From the NCBI GenBank assembly GCA_948469815.1, contig CAOKMR010000013.1, positions 1 through 40,068 of the forward strand: 40,068 nt of DNA, read 5' to 3'. The notes beneath the pieces are model-generated. The model saw nothing but the letters and a program-made list of their open reading frames with translations, did not search any database and was not told the origin of the DNA. Shown here piece after piece: positions 9,499 through 17,538 of this stretch. Every line of letters begins with the position of its first letter. Positions within the stretch are counted from its first letter, which is position 1. A program made the translations under genes and the position numbers. Origin of the DNA: an uncultured Clostridiaceae bacterium (lineage in GTDB: Bacteria > Bacillota > Clostridia > TANB77 > CAG-508).

Positions 9499-9501
9499 AA
9501 T
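9473..9501 (+). promoter_or_regulatory. Promoter of the ORF6N-PLD gene
   Basis: TTGACA (9473-9478), a 17-base spacer and TAGAAT (9496-9501) form a near-consensus promoter. It overlaps the last codons of the broken recombinase reading frame. Confidence 0.75.
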
Positions 9502-9529
9502 GTATAAAGTAAGAAAAGGATGTGGAACT

Positions 9530-10486
9530 ATGGAAGAAAATAAATTAGCAATTCAAAATGAATTAACTAACGAAGATATAAAAAATTTAATATATACAAT
9601 AAGAGGAAAACAAGTAATGCTAGATAGTGATGTAGCAATGTTATATCACTATCCTACTAAAAGAATAAATGAAACTGTGAATAGAAATAAACAAAGATTT
9701 CCAGAAAATTTCTGTTTTCAATTAACAGATGAAGAATATGAAGCTTTAAGGTGCAAAAATGTCACCTTAAACCAAGATACTGTACAAGAAAATATTGATA
9801 ATTCTTTAAGGTCGCAAATTGCGACCTTAAACGAAAACATAGGTAGAGGTAAGCATCGTAAATATCTACCTTATGCGTTTACAGAGCAAGGAATAGCTAT
9901 GTTATCAGGACTATTAAAAAATGATATAGCTATTCAAGTAAGTATAAATATTATGAATGCCTTTGTTGAAATGAGAAAGTTTTTAATGATTAACGGACAA
10001 GTATTCGAAAGATTAACAAATGTCGAATATCAATTACAAGAACATAATAAAAAATTTGATGAAGTATTTAATCAGCTTCAACTAGAAGAAAATATTAAAC
10101 AGAGAATATTTTTTAATGGTCAGATATATGATGCATATAGTATCATTGTTGATATTATAAAAAAGGCAAATAATAAAATTTTGATTATAGATAATTATAT
10201 TGATGATAGTGTTTTGAAAATGTTAGCTAAAAAGAAAAACAATGTGGAAGTAGTTATTCTAACATCAAACAAAAGTAATATTGAAAATTTAGACATAAAA
10301 AAATTTAATAAAGAATATCCTATTCTTAAAGTTGCTAAAACAAATAAATTTCATGATAGGTTTATTATAATAGACGGCAAAGAAATGTATCATCTAGGAG
10401 CATCAATAAAAGATTTAGGAAAGAAATGCTTTGGAATTAATAAAATTGAAGATGTAGAAATTATAAAAAAGATTATTAATTTATAA
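9530..10486 (+). CDS. ORF6N-domain protein with C-terminal PLD-like domain
   Basis: Residues ~15-150 form an ORF6N domain, a DNA-binding module of phage and mobile-element regulators related to KilA-N: IYTIRGKQVMLDSDVAMLYH, RFPENFCFQLT and LPYAFTEQGIAMLSG. A coiled-coil-like linker (about 165-195) leads to a C-terminal phospholipase-D-like fold with DAYSIIVDIIKKANNKILII and KFHDRFIIID, where HxRFxxxD replaces the HxKxxxxD motif. A single PLD motif is seen, so activity would need dimerisation, or the domain may only bind. The ATG at 9530 follows an AAAAGGA site and the promoter above. A fragment of a second copy of the same domain lies at 11080-11148. Likely phage- or island-derived. Confidence 0.85.
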   Translation: MEENKLAIQNELTNEDIKNLIYTIRGKQVMLDSDVAMLYHYPTKRINETVNRNKQRFPENFCFQLTDEEYEALRCKNVTLNQDTVQENIDNSLRSQIATLNENIGRGKHRKYLPYAFTEQGIAMLSGLLKNDIAIQVSINIMNAFVEMRKFLMINGQVFERLTNVEYQLQEHNKKFDEVFNQLQLEENIKQRIFFNGQIYDAYSIIVDIIKKANNKILIIDNYIDDSVLKMLAKKKNNVEVVILTSNKSNIENLDIKKFNKEYPILKVAKTNKFHDRFIIIDGKEMYHLGASIKDLGKKCFGINKIEDVEIIKKIINL

Positions 10487-10494
10487 ATACATAA

Positions 10495-10536
10495 AAAGAC
10501 AATGCTTCGTATAAAATAAATTTGAGCATTGTCTTT
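10495..10536. terminator. Bidirectional terminator
   Basis: Twelve-base perfect arms AAAGACAATGCT and AGCATTGTCTTT enclose an 18-base loop. On the minus strand the stem is followed by TTTTTATG. It lies between the converging ORF6N gene and the hydrolase remnant. Confidence 0.7.
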
Positions 10537-10544
10537 AAATTTTA

Positions 10545-10967
10545 TTAAAATCTATTTTTTATCCAATCTAAAATAATATCTCCAATTTCATTCTCTTTAT
10601 TAGTATAAAAATGATTTGTATTATTTATAATTTTATATTCAAAGTCATTACAGCTTTTCGCTTTATCTTTTAATAGATCTAAATGCAAGTAATTATCAGT
10701 TTCGTTTGAACCTGAAAAAGTTAATATTGGAACATTAATTGACTCAAATTGATACCAATTTTCTGAATTACCCATAACAGGTAAATTATCCAAATTAGAT
10801 TTTTGATTAAACCAATTGTAGTAAGTTTTGGAACTCATATACATATAATCTTCAATTAAGTTACTAAGAAGCTTAGTTCCATCATCATTATCAATATTTA
10901 CTTTTGCCTCTTTAATAAGTTCTTTGTAATCTTTTTGACGATATAATATTTCTACATTTTTTTCCAT
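10545..10967 (-). pseudogene. Alpha/beta hydrolase remnant, C-terminal part
   Basis: This 140-codon frame matches only the C-terminal half of an alpha/beta hydrolase. It keeps the beta-strand leading to the acid residue (VPILTFSGSNETDNYL) and the final His region (IINNTNHFYTNKENEIGDIILDWI). The N-terminal half with the oxyanion hole and the nucleophilic serine is absent, and no ribosome site precedes the first ATG. In-frame coding-like residues (FNGS) just upstream suggest the true gene was longer. The break lies near 10980, close to the 23-base repeat at 11055. Confidence 0.7.
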
Positions 10968-11054
10968 ACTACCATTGAAATTTATTAAGAATTCATATAT
11001 AATAAAATCATAATTTAGAAAGAGAACAAGAGAGTTCGTAACTTGTAAGAATAT

Positions 11055-11077
11055 CGCTCCAATTTATAGCAACTTAC
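11055..11077. repeat. 23-base direct repeat, right copy
   Basis: This is an exact copy of 8655-8677. It is embedded in a hairpin with arms AACTTGTAAG (11040-11049) and CTTACAAGTT (11073-11082) and ends where a fragment of PLD-like coding sequence begins. Confidence 0.85.
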
Positions 11078-11079
11078 AA

Positions 11080-11148
11080 GTTGCTATAACTAACAAATTT
11101 CATGAGAGATTTATCATTATAGATAATAAAGAAATGTATTATCAGTGG
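11080..11148 (+). pseudogene. Fragment of a second ORF6N-PLD-type gene
   Basis: These 69 bases read VAITNKFHERFIIIDNKEMY in frame, closely matching VAKTNKFHDRFIIIDGKEMY of the intact protein at 9530-10486, with several synonymous and conservative changes. There is no start and no continuing homology. It is a diverged leftover of another gene copy, not a recent duplication. Confidence 0.75.
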
Positions 11149-11169
11149 TATTTTGATATATGTTTGTGT

Positions 11170-11175
11170 TATAAT
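11170..11175 (+). promoter_or_regulatory. Extended -10 promoter of the MurB-like gene
   Basis: TGTTATAAT (11167-11175) is an extended -10 element; no good -35 lies at the right distance. It is 31 bases upstream of the ATG at 11207. Confidence 0.45.
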
Positions 11176-11206
11176 ACTTGTAAATTTATTATTTGAGGAG
11201 GATTAA

Positions 11207-12223
11207 ATGAAAGAATTATTAGATAGTTTTTCTCGTAAAGTTGAATATGATTATGACTTACAGAATAAACAGCTTTATAAGAAAAAAGCAGGAAAAGCAA
11301 AAGGATATTATCAATTAGCTTTTGATGACAGTTTAGATGAAGATTTAAAAGTATTGCATAAAATGTATAAAAACGATATGCCTTTTAGAATCTACGGTTT
11401 ACATACAAACTTATACATAACATCTAATGGATATGATGGTTTATTTATTGATGTAAATATAAAAAATTCAAAAATAAAATTTAAACAAGAAACAGAAGAA
11501 TTTATCGTAACATCTAATCTTACAGTAAGTGAACTTGTTAACTATACAAAGGAGATGGGTTATGATTTTTCGCTTTTAACAGGTATACCAGGTGTTGTTG
11601 GAGGAGGAGTTGTTGGAAATTCAAGTTATCCAAGTGTAATTGATAAAGATTATTCAAAACATTTTTCTGATTTTGTAAAAAAAATAGTTGTCTATGATTT
11701 TGAAATTGGAAATTTTATAGAGCTAATTCCAGATGATAATTTTTTTGGTATTAGGGATAGTTTTTTAAAACAAGCAAATAAAATAAAGACAAAGTACTTT
11801 GTAAAAGAAATTGTATTAAAAGCAGATTATATAGGAAAAGAAAAAGTTAACAGATTTTATAATGCTCAAATAGAACACAGAAAAGAAGCATTGAAAATAG
11901 ATTATGCAGAAGGTAATGCAGGAAGTTTTTTTGCCAATCGCCATATAAGAAACCATGTTGGAAAAGCAATGAAGGGGTTGCTTCTAGAAAACCCTTCTAT
12001 AAACATTAATGTAAATGGTGCAACATTTAGTCCAGATGGGAATATGCAATTTAGGACAGAATCTAATACTACTGATAAGGATGTTGCTAAATTTTTCCAA
12101 CATGTAACAAATAAAGTAAAAGAAATCTATGATTTTGACTTATGCAAATATAAGGAAGTAAATATACTTGATAAAGATGGAGAAATTGATTTAAATACGT
12201 TTATAGATAGAAATATCTGTTAA
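11207..12223 (+). CDS. MurB-like FAD-binding protein, second paralogue
   Basis: This 338-residue protein has the fold signature of UDP-N-acetylenolpyruvoylglucosamine reductase. The FAD-binding block is LTGIPGVVGGGVVGNSSYPS (MurB: GIPGTIGG...NAGAYG), and NAGSFFANR stands where MurB has the catalytic SAGSTFKR. It is strongly diverged from the standard MurB encoded at 29601 and lacks the usual N-terminal TTFKVGG motif; FRIYGLHTNLYITSNGYDG probably replaces GNGSNLLV. The serine of AGS is retained, so reductase chemistry is possible, but a different substrate is likely. A GAGGAGG ribosome site precedes the ATG. It sits inside the accessory region between remnants, which suggests it was acquired or survived as cargo. 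Confidence 0.75.
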   Translation: MKELLDSFSRKVEYDYDLQNKQLYKKKAGKAKGYYQLAFDDSLDEDLKVLHKMYKNDMPFRIYGLHTNLYITSNGYDGLFIDVNIKNSKIKFKQETEEFIVTSNLTVSELVNYTKEMGYDFSLLTGIPGVVGGGVVGNSSYPSVIDKDYSKHFSDFVKKIVVYDFEIGNFIELIPDDNFFGIRDSFLKQANKIKTKYFVKEIVLKADYIGKEKVNRFYNAQIEHRKEALKIDYAEGNAGSFFANRHIRNHVGKAMKGLLLENPSININVNGATFSPDGNMQFRTESNTTDKDVAKFFQHVTNKVKEIYDFDLCKYKEVNILDKDGEIDLNTFIDRNIC

Positions 12224-12227
12224 TAGT

Positions 12228-12275
12228 GAAATGGTCATATGAGTATTGAATTATCAATATTTATATGACTATTTC
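12228..12275 (+). terminator. Long hairpin after the MurB-like gene
   Basis: Arms of about 22 bases starting GAAATGGTCATATGA and ending ATATGACTATTTC pair with a few wobbles around a 4-base loop. The following sequence is AT-rich but without a clean T run. Confidence 0.55.
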
Positions 12276-12324
12276 ATTTATAATATAAATATATCTTTTT
12301 CTATCAAAATTTGTTAGAAATTGT

Positions 12325-13029
12325 TTAAAATGTATTGATAGAAGAACAAAAGTTTGATACACATATATTATGATTTACAATATGATAAAATTTATTACAT
12401 ATTTCATTTATTTTTTCATTATGAGTAGCAATAATTAAAGTTTTATCTTTAAAATACTTTAATATAAAATTTACAACTATTTCTTCAGTATGCTTATCTA
12501 AATTAGATGTTGGCTCATCTAAAATATAAATACTTTTATCCATTAAATAGCTTCTTAATATGTTAATTCTTCTAATGAATAGCATTTAACATATTTAGTG
12601 TTCTTTTGGTAACATTCATTTCCTTCTTTACAAATTATCTTTTCAAAATATTTATTATCGTTTAGTGCTTTTACAGTTCTTATATTACTAATAAAATCTT
12701 GATAAACAGATGAATTTAGATAAAGTTTCAACGGGTATTTGTGTTAATTTCTTGTAATATTCCAAATATTGAACGTTAGAATATTCATATAGATAATTGT
12801 CCATAATTTTTCTTTCTAACCATAAAATAAAACACCTAATAGATTTAGAAAAAATAAATATTGAAGCTACTATTATAGCCTTTTCTACTGTAAAAGGCAT
12901 AGTTAAAAATAGTGCAAATGTATAGGGTATTACATAATATATAAAATCTAAAAATGCTTCTATAAGCATACATAGAGCAACTTTTTTCTTATTTAAAAGT
13001 CCAAATATAAAATTTATACTATTCTTCAT
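12325..13029 (-). pseudogene. ABC exporter remnant, internally deleted
   Basis: Read on the minus strand, an N-terminal transmembrane half (13029 down to about 12690, with membrane segments near residues 15-50 and 65-85) breaks by frameshift after ETLSKF. The next frame continues the same protein as SSVYQDFISNIRTVKAL, then a deletion near 12587 joins it to the end of the ATPase domain. That end keeps Walker B IYILDEPTSNLD and the switch His in IATHNEK. Walker A and the ABC signature are lost, so it cannot work. The final ~10 codons come from the 27-base repeat at 12335-12361. The original was a fused membrane/ATPase peptide or lipid exporter. Confidence 0.82.
12335..12361. repeat. Copy of the 27-base PemK-promoter repeat
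   Basis: These bases match 7560-7586 at 26 of 27 positions. Here the sequence has no gene to drive: on the plus strand it faces the back of an ABC-ATPase remnant, whose last codons it supplies. It probably marks a rearrangement joint. Confidence 0.75.
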
Positions 13030-13162
13030 AAAATTTCTCCCATAAATAGTGTTTTATTATAATTGATTATACTACATATACCTATATTTTTCTACATTTC
13101 TATTAAATTTAACTATATTGATTGAGTAGTAACCATTTTTTCGTATTTTTTATCAAAAACTA

Positions 13163-13217
13163 TTGACAAGAATTTTTGTTTGGTATATACTCTGTTTATA
13201 TTGAGAATGTATGTTCG
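13163..13217 (+). promoter_or_regulatory. Promoter with LexA-type SOS operator
   Basis: TTGACA (13163-13168), 17 bases, TATACT (13186-13191). Just downstream at 13204-13217 the minus strand reads CGAACATACATTCT, differing at few positions from the Gram-positive LexA box CGAACRNRYGTTCG. An operator here would block transcription of the YneA-like gene until DNA damage. Confidence 0.6.
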
Positions 13218-13246
13218 CAAAAAAATATAAACGGGGGAAATAAAAT

Positions 13247-13543
13247 ATGAAAAAGTTAAATTTAAAAAAGTTTATGAAATTAATTATAGTAATGGTTGTA
13301 TTAATGATAACAATTTTATTATTTATACATTCTACATCATTATCATATAAACATACACAATATCGTGAGATATATGTATGTAGTGGTGATACATTATGGG
13401 AGATTGCAAAAAATGAACAACAAAACAATGATTATTATAAGGGAAAAGATATTAGAGAGGTAATATTCCATATCAAGAAAATAAATAATTTGTCAGGTTC
13501 AGACTTAAGTATTAATCAAAAATTATTGATACCTTGTTTATAA
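13247..13543 (+). CDS. YneA-like LysM protein, probable SOS division inhibitor
   Basis: This is a 98-residue membrane-anchored protein. One N-terminal membrane segment (about residues 11-29) is followed by an external LysM domain: YVCSGDTLWEIAK, then a helix (DIREVIFHIKKINNL) and INQKLLIPCL. The build, size and SOS-type promoter match YneA, which in Bacillus delays cell division after DNA damage and is normally encoded beside lexA. No lexA gene lies in this window. A GGGGGAAA ribosome site precedes the ATG. It could alternatively be a general cell-wall-binding protein, but the LexA-like box favours the SOS role. Confidence 0.72.
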   Translation: MKKLNLKKFMKLIIVMVVLMITILLFIHSTSLSYKHTQYREIYVCSGDTLWEIAKNEQQNNDYYKGKDIREVIFHIKKINNLSGSDLSINQKLLIPCL

Positions 13544-13552
13544 AATTTTTAT

Positions 13553-13572
13553 GGGCACGTTATATCGTGCCC
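13553..13572. terminator. Hairpin between converging genes
   Basis: Seven-base GC-rich arms GGGCACG/CGTGCCC enclose TTATAT. On the minus strand it is followed by ATAAAAATTTT, on the plus strand by no T run. It may stop both genes; its core also resembles the dispersed GGGGCAC palindrome. Confidence 0.5.
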
Positions 13573-13585
13573 AGAGAATAATAAA

Positions 13586-14587
13586 TTATAAATCAGCTAA
13601 AGGATTACTTTCAACAGCAGCTCTTACTTGTTCATTAGCAACATGTGTATAGATTTCAGTAGTAGAAATACTTTCATGACCTAAAAGTTCTTGTAATGCT
13701 CTTATATCAACATTACCATATTGATACATAAGAGTAGCAGCAGTATGTCTTAATTTATGTACAGAATACTTATTAGAATCAATTCCTGCTTTTCTAAGTT
13801 CTTCTTTAACAACATATTGTACAGTTCGATTTGCAATTCTTTCATGCCTTTCAGATAAAAATAGAGCATTTTTATCATCTATTTTTGATATATCATGAGG
13901 TCTCACTTTTAAATAAGAATTTATAGCATTAATACATGCTTTATTCAAATAAATTGTTCTTTCTTTATTTCCTTTTCCAATTACAGTCATTCTATTCTCA
14001 CTAAAATCAATATCTGTAATATTAATTCCTACTAATTCAGAAAGACGCATACCACAATTCAAAAATAGAGTAATTATAGCATAATCTCTTTGTATATTTC
14101 TATTTTGCCTTTCATTAGTAGATACAGATTGGGCAGCGCTCAGTAGGCTTTTGCTCTCTTCTAAAGACAAATATTTAGGCAATCTTTTTTCAAGTTTAGG
14201 ATTTTCTAAATCCTGTGCTGGATTTTTATCTAATTTAAAATCCTCATCTTTAGAAGATAAATAATTAAAAAAAATTCTAATACTAGAAGATTTTCTAGAA
14301 ATAGTAGTTGCTTTACAATTTCCATCAGTTCTTAGCAGAGATAAATATGAACGAATATCAGCTAATTTTACTTTTTTAATAACATCAAAAGGAACAGCTT
14401 TATATACAATTTTTTTAAACTCATTTTCATCTTTATCTAATGAACAATATCTCTGTTTTATAAATCTCAAAAAATTAGCAATATCATAATTATATTCTTT
14501 AACAGAATTAGGCGATTTATTTAAAATAATTAAAGTATAATCTAAAAAGGCATTTAAGTAATCTGGATTATCATTACGGTTAATCAT
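13586..14587 (-). CDS. Tyrosine recombinase XerC/XerD
   Basis: This 333-residue recombinase has a full catalytic set: Arg in NCGMRLSELVG, Lys in GKGNKER, His-x-x-Arg in HKLRHTAATL, His in LLGHESISTT and the nucleophile Tyr in EIYTHV. The N-terminal SAM-like core-binding domain (about residues 1-120) is intact. Xer proteins resolve chromosome dimers at dif; the length and lone chromosomal setting fit this, though an integrase role cannot be excluded. An AAGGAG ribosome site precedes the start. It converges on the YneA-like gene. Confidence 0.88.
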   Translation of the reverse strand: MINRNDNPDYLNAFLDYTLIILNKSPNSVKEYNYDIANFLRFIKQRYCSLDKDENEFKKIVYKAVPFDVIKKVKLADIRSYLSLLRTDGNCKATTISRKSSSIRIFFNYLSSKDEDFKLDKNPAQDLENPKLEKRLPKYLSLEESKSLLSAAQSVSTNERQNRNIQRDYAIITLFLNCGMRLSELVGINITDIDFSENRMTVIGKGNKERTIYLNKACINAINSYLKVRPHDISKIDDKNALFLSERHERIANRTVQYVVKEELRKAGIDSNKYSVHKLRHTAATLMYQYGNVDIRALQELLGHESISTTEIYTHVANEQVRAAVESNPLADL

Positions 14588-14751
14588 AAATATATCTCCT
14601 TACATAAAAATATTAACAAATACATTATATAACAATTATAAAATAATTTAAAGTAATAATACTAGAAAAAATTTTAGAATTATTGTATAATGTACAATAA
14701 TGAGCTATATTGTAAAATTAAAAATTTTATTGATTAATAGGAGAAAATGTT

Positions 14752-16008
14752 ATGCAATCTTTAAAAGAGTTATATAAAATAGGAAATGGTCCATCTAGTT
14801 CACATACAATGGGCCCCAAAAGAGCAACAGAGTTATTTAGAAATAAATATAAAAATGCTGATAAATTTAAAATTATCTTATATGGGTCGCTTGCTATGAC
14901 AGGTAAAGGACATTTAACTGACTACATTATAAAAAAAACACTAGATGGATATGAAGTGGAAATAAAATTTGATACAAAAACAGAATGTAAAGTTCATCCT
15001 AATACTTTTGATATTTTTGCCTATAAAGAAGGAAAATTATTAGATACTTGGAGAATTTATTCAATAGGTGGGGGATCATTTAAAATTGCAGAAGAGAAAG
15101 AAACTATTATTAAAAATATCTATCCTCAAAAAAACTTTAATGAAATAAAAGAATATATAAAAGAAAATAATCTAGATTTATATGATTATGTATGTTTAAT
15201 GGAAGGTAAAGAAGAAATAACAGAATTTTTAAAACAAGTTTGGGATACTATGAAATCAGCAATAAAAAACGGATTAACAACAACAGGAATAATACCTGGA
15301 AGATTAAAATTGCAAAGAAGAGCAAAAAACATATATGAAAATAAATTAGATTTCGAAACAGAAGATATAAAGAAGACAAGATTACTTAGTAGTTATGCTT
15401 ATGCAACAAGTGAAGAAAATGCAAGTGGAGGAGTAATAGTAACAGCTCCAACATGTGGAGCATGTGGTGTTTTACCAGCAGTATTGTATTATATGAAAGA
15501 AGAATATAATATGAAAGAAGAAAAAATAGTAAAAGCATTAGCAATTGCAGGTATAATAGGAAATGTTGTAAAAACAAATGCATCTATAAGCGGAGCTGAA
15601 TGTGGATGCCAAGCTGAAATTGGAACAGCTTGTTCAATGGCTGCAAGTGCATGTGCATATCTATTTGATCTAGATATTGATAAAATTGAAAATTCAGCAG
15701 AAGTTGCAATGGAACATCATTTAGGATTAACGTGTGACCCTATTTATGGATATGTTCAAATTCCATGTATAGAGCGAAATGCTATTGCTGCAATGCGTGC
15801 ATTTGATTCTAGTACATTATCTTTAATTTTAGAAAAAAATAAAAAGATTTCATTTGATTTAGTTGTAGACACAATGTATGAGACAGGGAAAGACTTAAGT
15901 AAACATTATAGAGAAACAAGTGAGGGAGTACTTGCTAAAAAATACTGTAGGAATAAATACTATAATAAAGAAATGGAAGAAAAAATAGATAGAGATAACA
16001 GTAGATGA
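14752..16008 (+). CDS. sdaA: L-serine dehydratase, iron-sulfur type, single chain
   Basis: This enzyme deaminates L-serine to pyruvate and ammonia with a [4Fe-4S] cluster. Residues 1-~135 match the beta-type domain (IGNGPSSSHTMGPKRA); the remainder is the catalytic alpha part with ASGGVIVTAPTCGACG, ECGCQAEIGTACSMAAS and LGLTCDPIYGYVQIPCIERN, which include the cluster cysteines. The two halves, separate in some clostridia, are fused here. A TAGGAG ribosome site precedes the ATG and TATAAT at 14686-14691 is a likely -10. The AraC-type gene 21 bases downstream may regulate it or be co-expressed. Confidence 0.93.
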   Translation: MQSLKELYKIGNGPSSSHTMGPKRATELFRNKYKNADKFKIILYGSLAMTGKGHLTDYIIKKTLDGYEVEIKFDTKTECKVHPNTFDIFAYKEGKLLDTWRIYSIGGGSFKIAEEKETIIKNIYPQKNFNEIKEYIKENNLDLYDYVCLMEGKEEITEFLKQVWDTMKSAIKNGLTTTGIIPGRLKLQRRAKNIYENKLDFETEDIKKTRLLSSYAYATSEENASGGVIVTAPTCGACGVLPAVLYYMKEEYNMKEEKIVKALAIAGIIGNVVKTNASISGAECGCQAEIGTACSMAASACAYLFDLDIDKIENSAEVAMEHHLGLTCDPIYGYVQIPCIERNAIAAMRAFDSSTLSLILEKNKKISFDLVVDTMYETGKDLSKHYRETSEGVLAKKYCRNKYYNKEMEEKIDRDNSR

Positions 16009-16029
16009 TTAAAAAGAGGAATAAAAATT

Positions 16030-16836
16030 ATGGATAATAGAGTAAAATTTGAAGAATTAATTAAATATATAGAAAATCATTTGAGTGAAAAAATAGATTA
16101 TGATGAATTAGCTAAAATATTAGCAGTTTCAGAACAATCAATGCAAAGAATATTTGTTTTTATTACTAATATGTCTTTATCAGAATATATTAGAAAAAGA
16201 AGGTTGAGTAATGCATATGAAGAATTAAAAAGATCAGATATAAAAATAATTGATTTAGCTATTAAATATCAATATGAATCAGAAATATCTTTTTCTAGAA
16301 GTTTTAAAAATATGTTTAATATGACGCCTAGTGAATGTAGAAAAAGTAATATTGAATTTATACAATTTCCAGTATATCAATTAAATCAGCTTAATACACC
16401 TTATAAATATACATATAAAATTGAAGAGATTGATGAAATACAAATATATGCATATAAAACTCCATATGCAAAAACGAAGGAAGATTTCTTATATAGAATT
16501 AGAGAATTATATCAGGATTTAAAAGATAGGGGACTATTTGAAAAAATTATAGAATTAGGTATGTATGGAGTTACCTTTAGACAAGTTGATAATACAGAGA
16601 TATATTATGTAGGATGTAAAGAAAAACTTAAAAACTCTGAACCAGTTAAAATTTTAGCAGGAAAATATGCAGTATTTAATTGTAACGGAGCGAATCAATC
16701 AGATATAGCACCTTTAATACATAACATTTATACACAATTCATTTTATCCACTAATTTAGATATAGATTTAAATTATAGTTTTGAAACTTATGAAAAAAAC
16801 GATAATTGCTATGTTTATATACATATCAAAACCTAA
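16030..16836 (+). CDS. AraC-family regulator with GyrI-like effector domain
   Basis: The N-terminal ~105 residues are two helix-turn-helix motifs of the AraC/XylS family (DYDELAKILAVSEQSMQRIF; ISFSRSFKNMFNMTPSECRK). Residues ~115-268 look like a GyrI-like/effector-binding domain, as in Rob- or BltR-like regulators that bind small drugs or metabolites. It probably acts as a transcription activator. It follows the serine dehydratase gene closely with an AGAGGA ribosome site, so the two are likely one transcript ending at the terminator beside it. Confidence 0.87.
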   Translation: MDNRVKFEELIKYIENHLSEKIDYDELAKILAVSEQSMQRIFVFITNMSLSEYIRKRRLSNAYEELKRSDIKIIDLAIKYQYESEISFSRSFKNMFNMTPSECRKSNIEFIQFPVYQLNQLNTPYKYTYKIEEIDEIQIYAYKTPYAKTKEDFLYRIRELYQDLKDRGLFEKIIELGMYGVTFRQVDNTEIYYVGCKEKLKNSEPVKILAGKYAVFNCNGANQSDIAPLIHNIYTQFILSTNLDIDLNYSFETYEKNDNCYVYIHIKT

Positions 16837-16866
16837 CAAAATTCGTATGAGTTTTGTTGGTTTTTG
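16835..16866 (+). terminator. Terminator of the sdaA-AraC transcript
   Basis: Arms AACAAAATTC and GAGTTTTGTT (one wobble) enclose GTAT and are followed by GGTTTTTG. The first arm overlaps the stop codon of the regulator. Confidence 0.75.
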
Positions 16867-16958
16867 CTTTTGTATTTATTATATAATAAATACAAATATA
16901 TAAATTTATATATTTGTGTAACTATTATTGGTAGAAATGCATCGAGAGGAGGATTGCT

Positions 16959-17312
16959 ATGAAATTAGAACCATTAGATTTAACTCTACCAAAGGACGTG
17001 TATCTCTTTGACTTTCTTTCTGAAATGCGGGCAAAGCTGAATAATTCATGGGTACTTATTAATGAGAGCATTATTAATCAATTGCAAAAAGAATACGGTT
17101 TTATAAGTGGGGAAGCTGTGAATAGTATGCATTACTTTCATCGCAATATTGCGTATTATGAAGAAATTGTTATTGCTGATTGTGGTTTGCCTTTTATAGG
17201 GTGGACTGCTCTTGCTAAAATTTTGGATTGCAAAAATGCTGAACTTGATGCATGGTATGATGCATATGTTATAAATCCTAAGTATTTTATTTGTCTGGAT
17301 ATGGAAAAATAA
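16959..17312 (+). CDS. Hypothetical protein with foreign-looking codon use
   Basis: This 117-residue protein belongs to no family I recognise. It has no membrane segment, is rich in aromatics and tryptophan (NNSWVLIN, GWTALAKIL, AWYDAYVINPKYF) and carries three or four cysteines. Its codons use G and C more often than those of neighbouring genes (for example GAC, CTG, GCG, CGG), so it may be a recent acquisition. A strong GAGAGGAGG ribosome site precedes the ATG, and a large hairpin follows its stop. It is monocistronic. Confidence 0.6.
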   Translation: MKLEPLDLTLPKDVYLFDFLSEMRAKLNNSWVLINESIINQLQKEYGFISGEAVNSMHYFHRNIAYYEEIVIADCGLPFIGWTALAKILDCKNAELDAWYDAYVINPKYFICLDMEK

Positions 17313-17335
17313 GAGATAACATAAGCGTTAATGAC

Positions 17336-17373
17336 AAATGACGAGTGGTTCTTATAAGAGCTACTCGTCATTT
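17336..17373. terminator. 19-base-pair hairpin after the orphan gene
   Basis: Arms AAATGACGAGTGGTTCTTA and TAAGAGCTACTCGTCATTT pair along their whole 19 bases with two wobbles and no real loop. No T run follows on either strand, so it may be a processing or stability element, or a small palindromic repeat, rather than a classic terminator. Confidence 0.6.
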
Positions 17374-17538
17374 CGGGTATATGTGTGATGAAAAGTTTCA
17401 GTAAATGATGATATAAAAGAAATACTAAATTATGATTTTGCATAGCTTATTTTTTAAAAATTATAAAAACAATTGTAAAAAATCATTAAATTTGATAAAA
17501 TGATGTAGAAAATATAATAAAAAGGAATGACTAATAAA

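Noticed and set aside
12325-12585. Intact small ATPase gene on the minus strand
   Set aside because: It lacks Walker A and the ABC signature and continues the broken exporter frame upstream.
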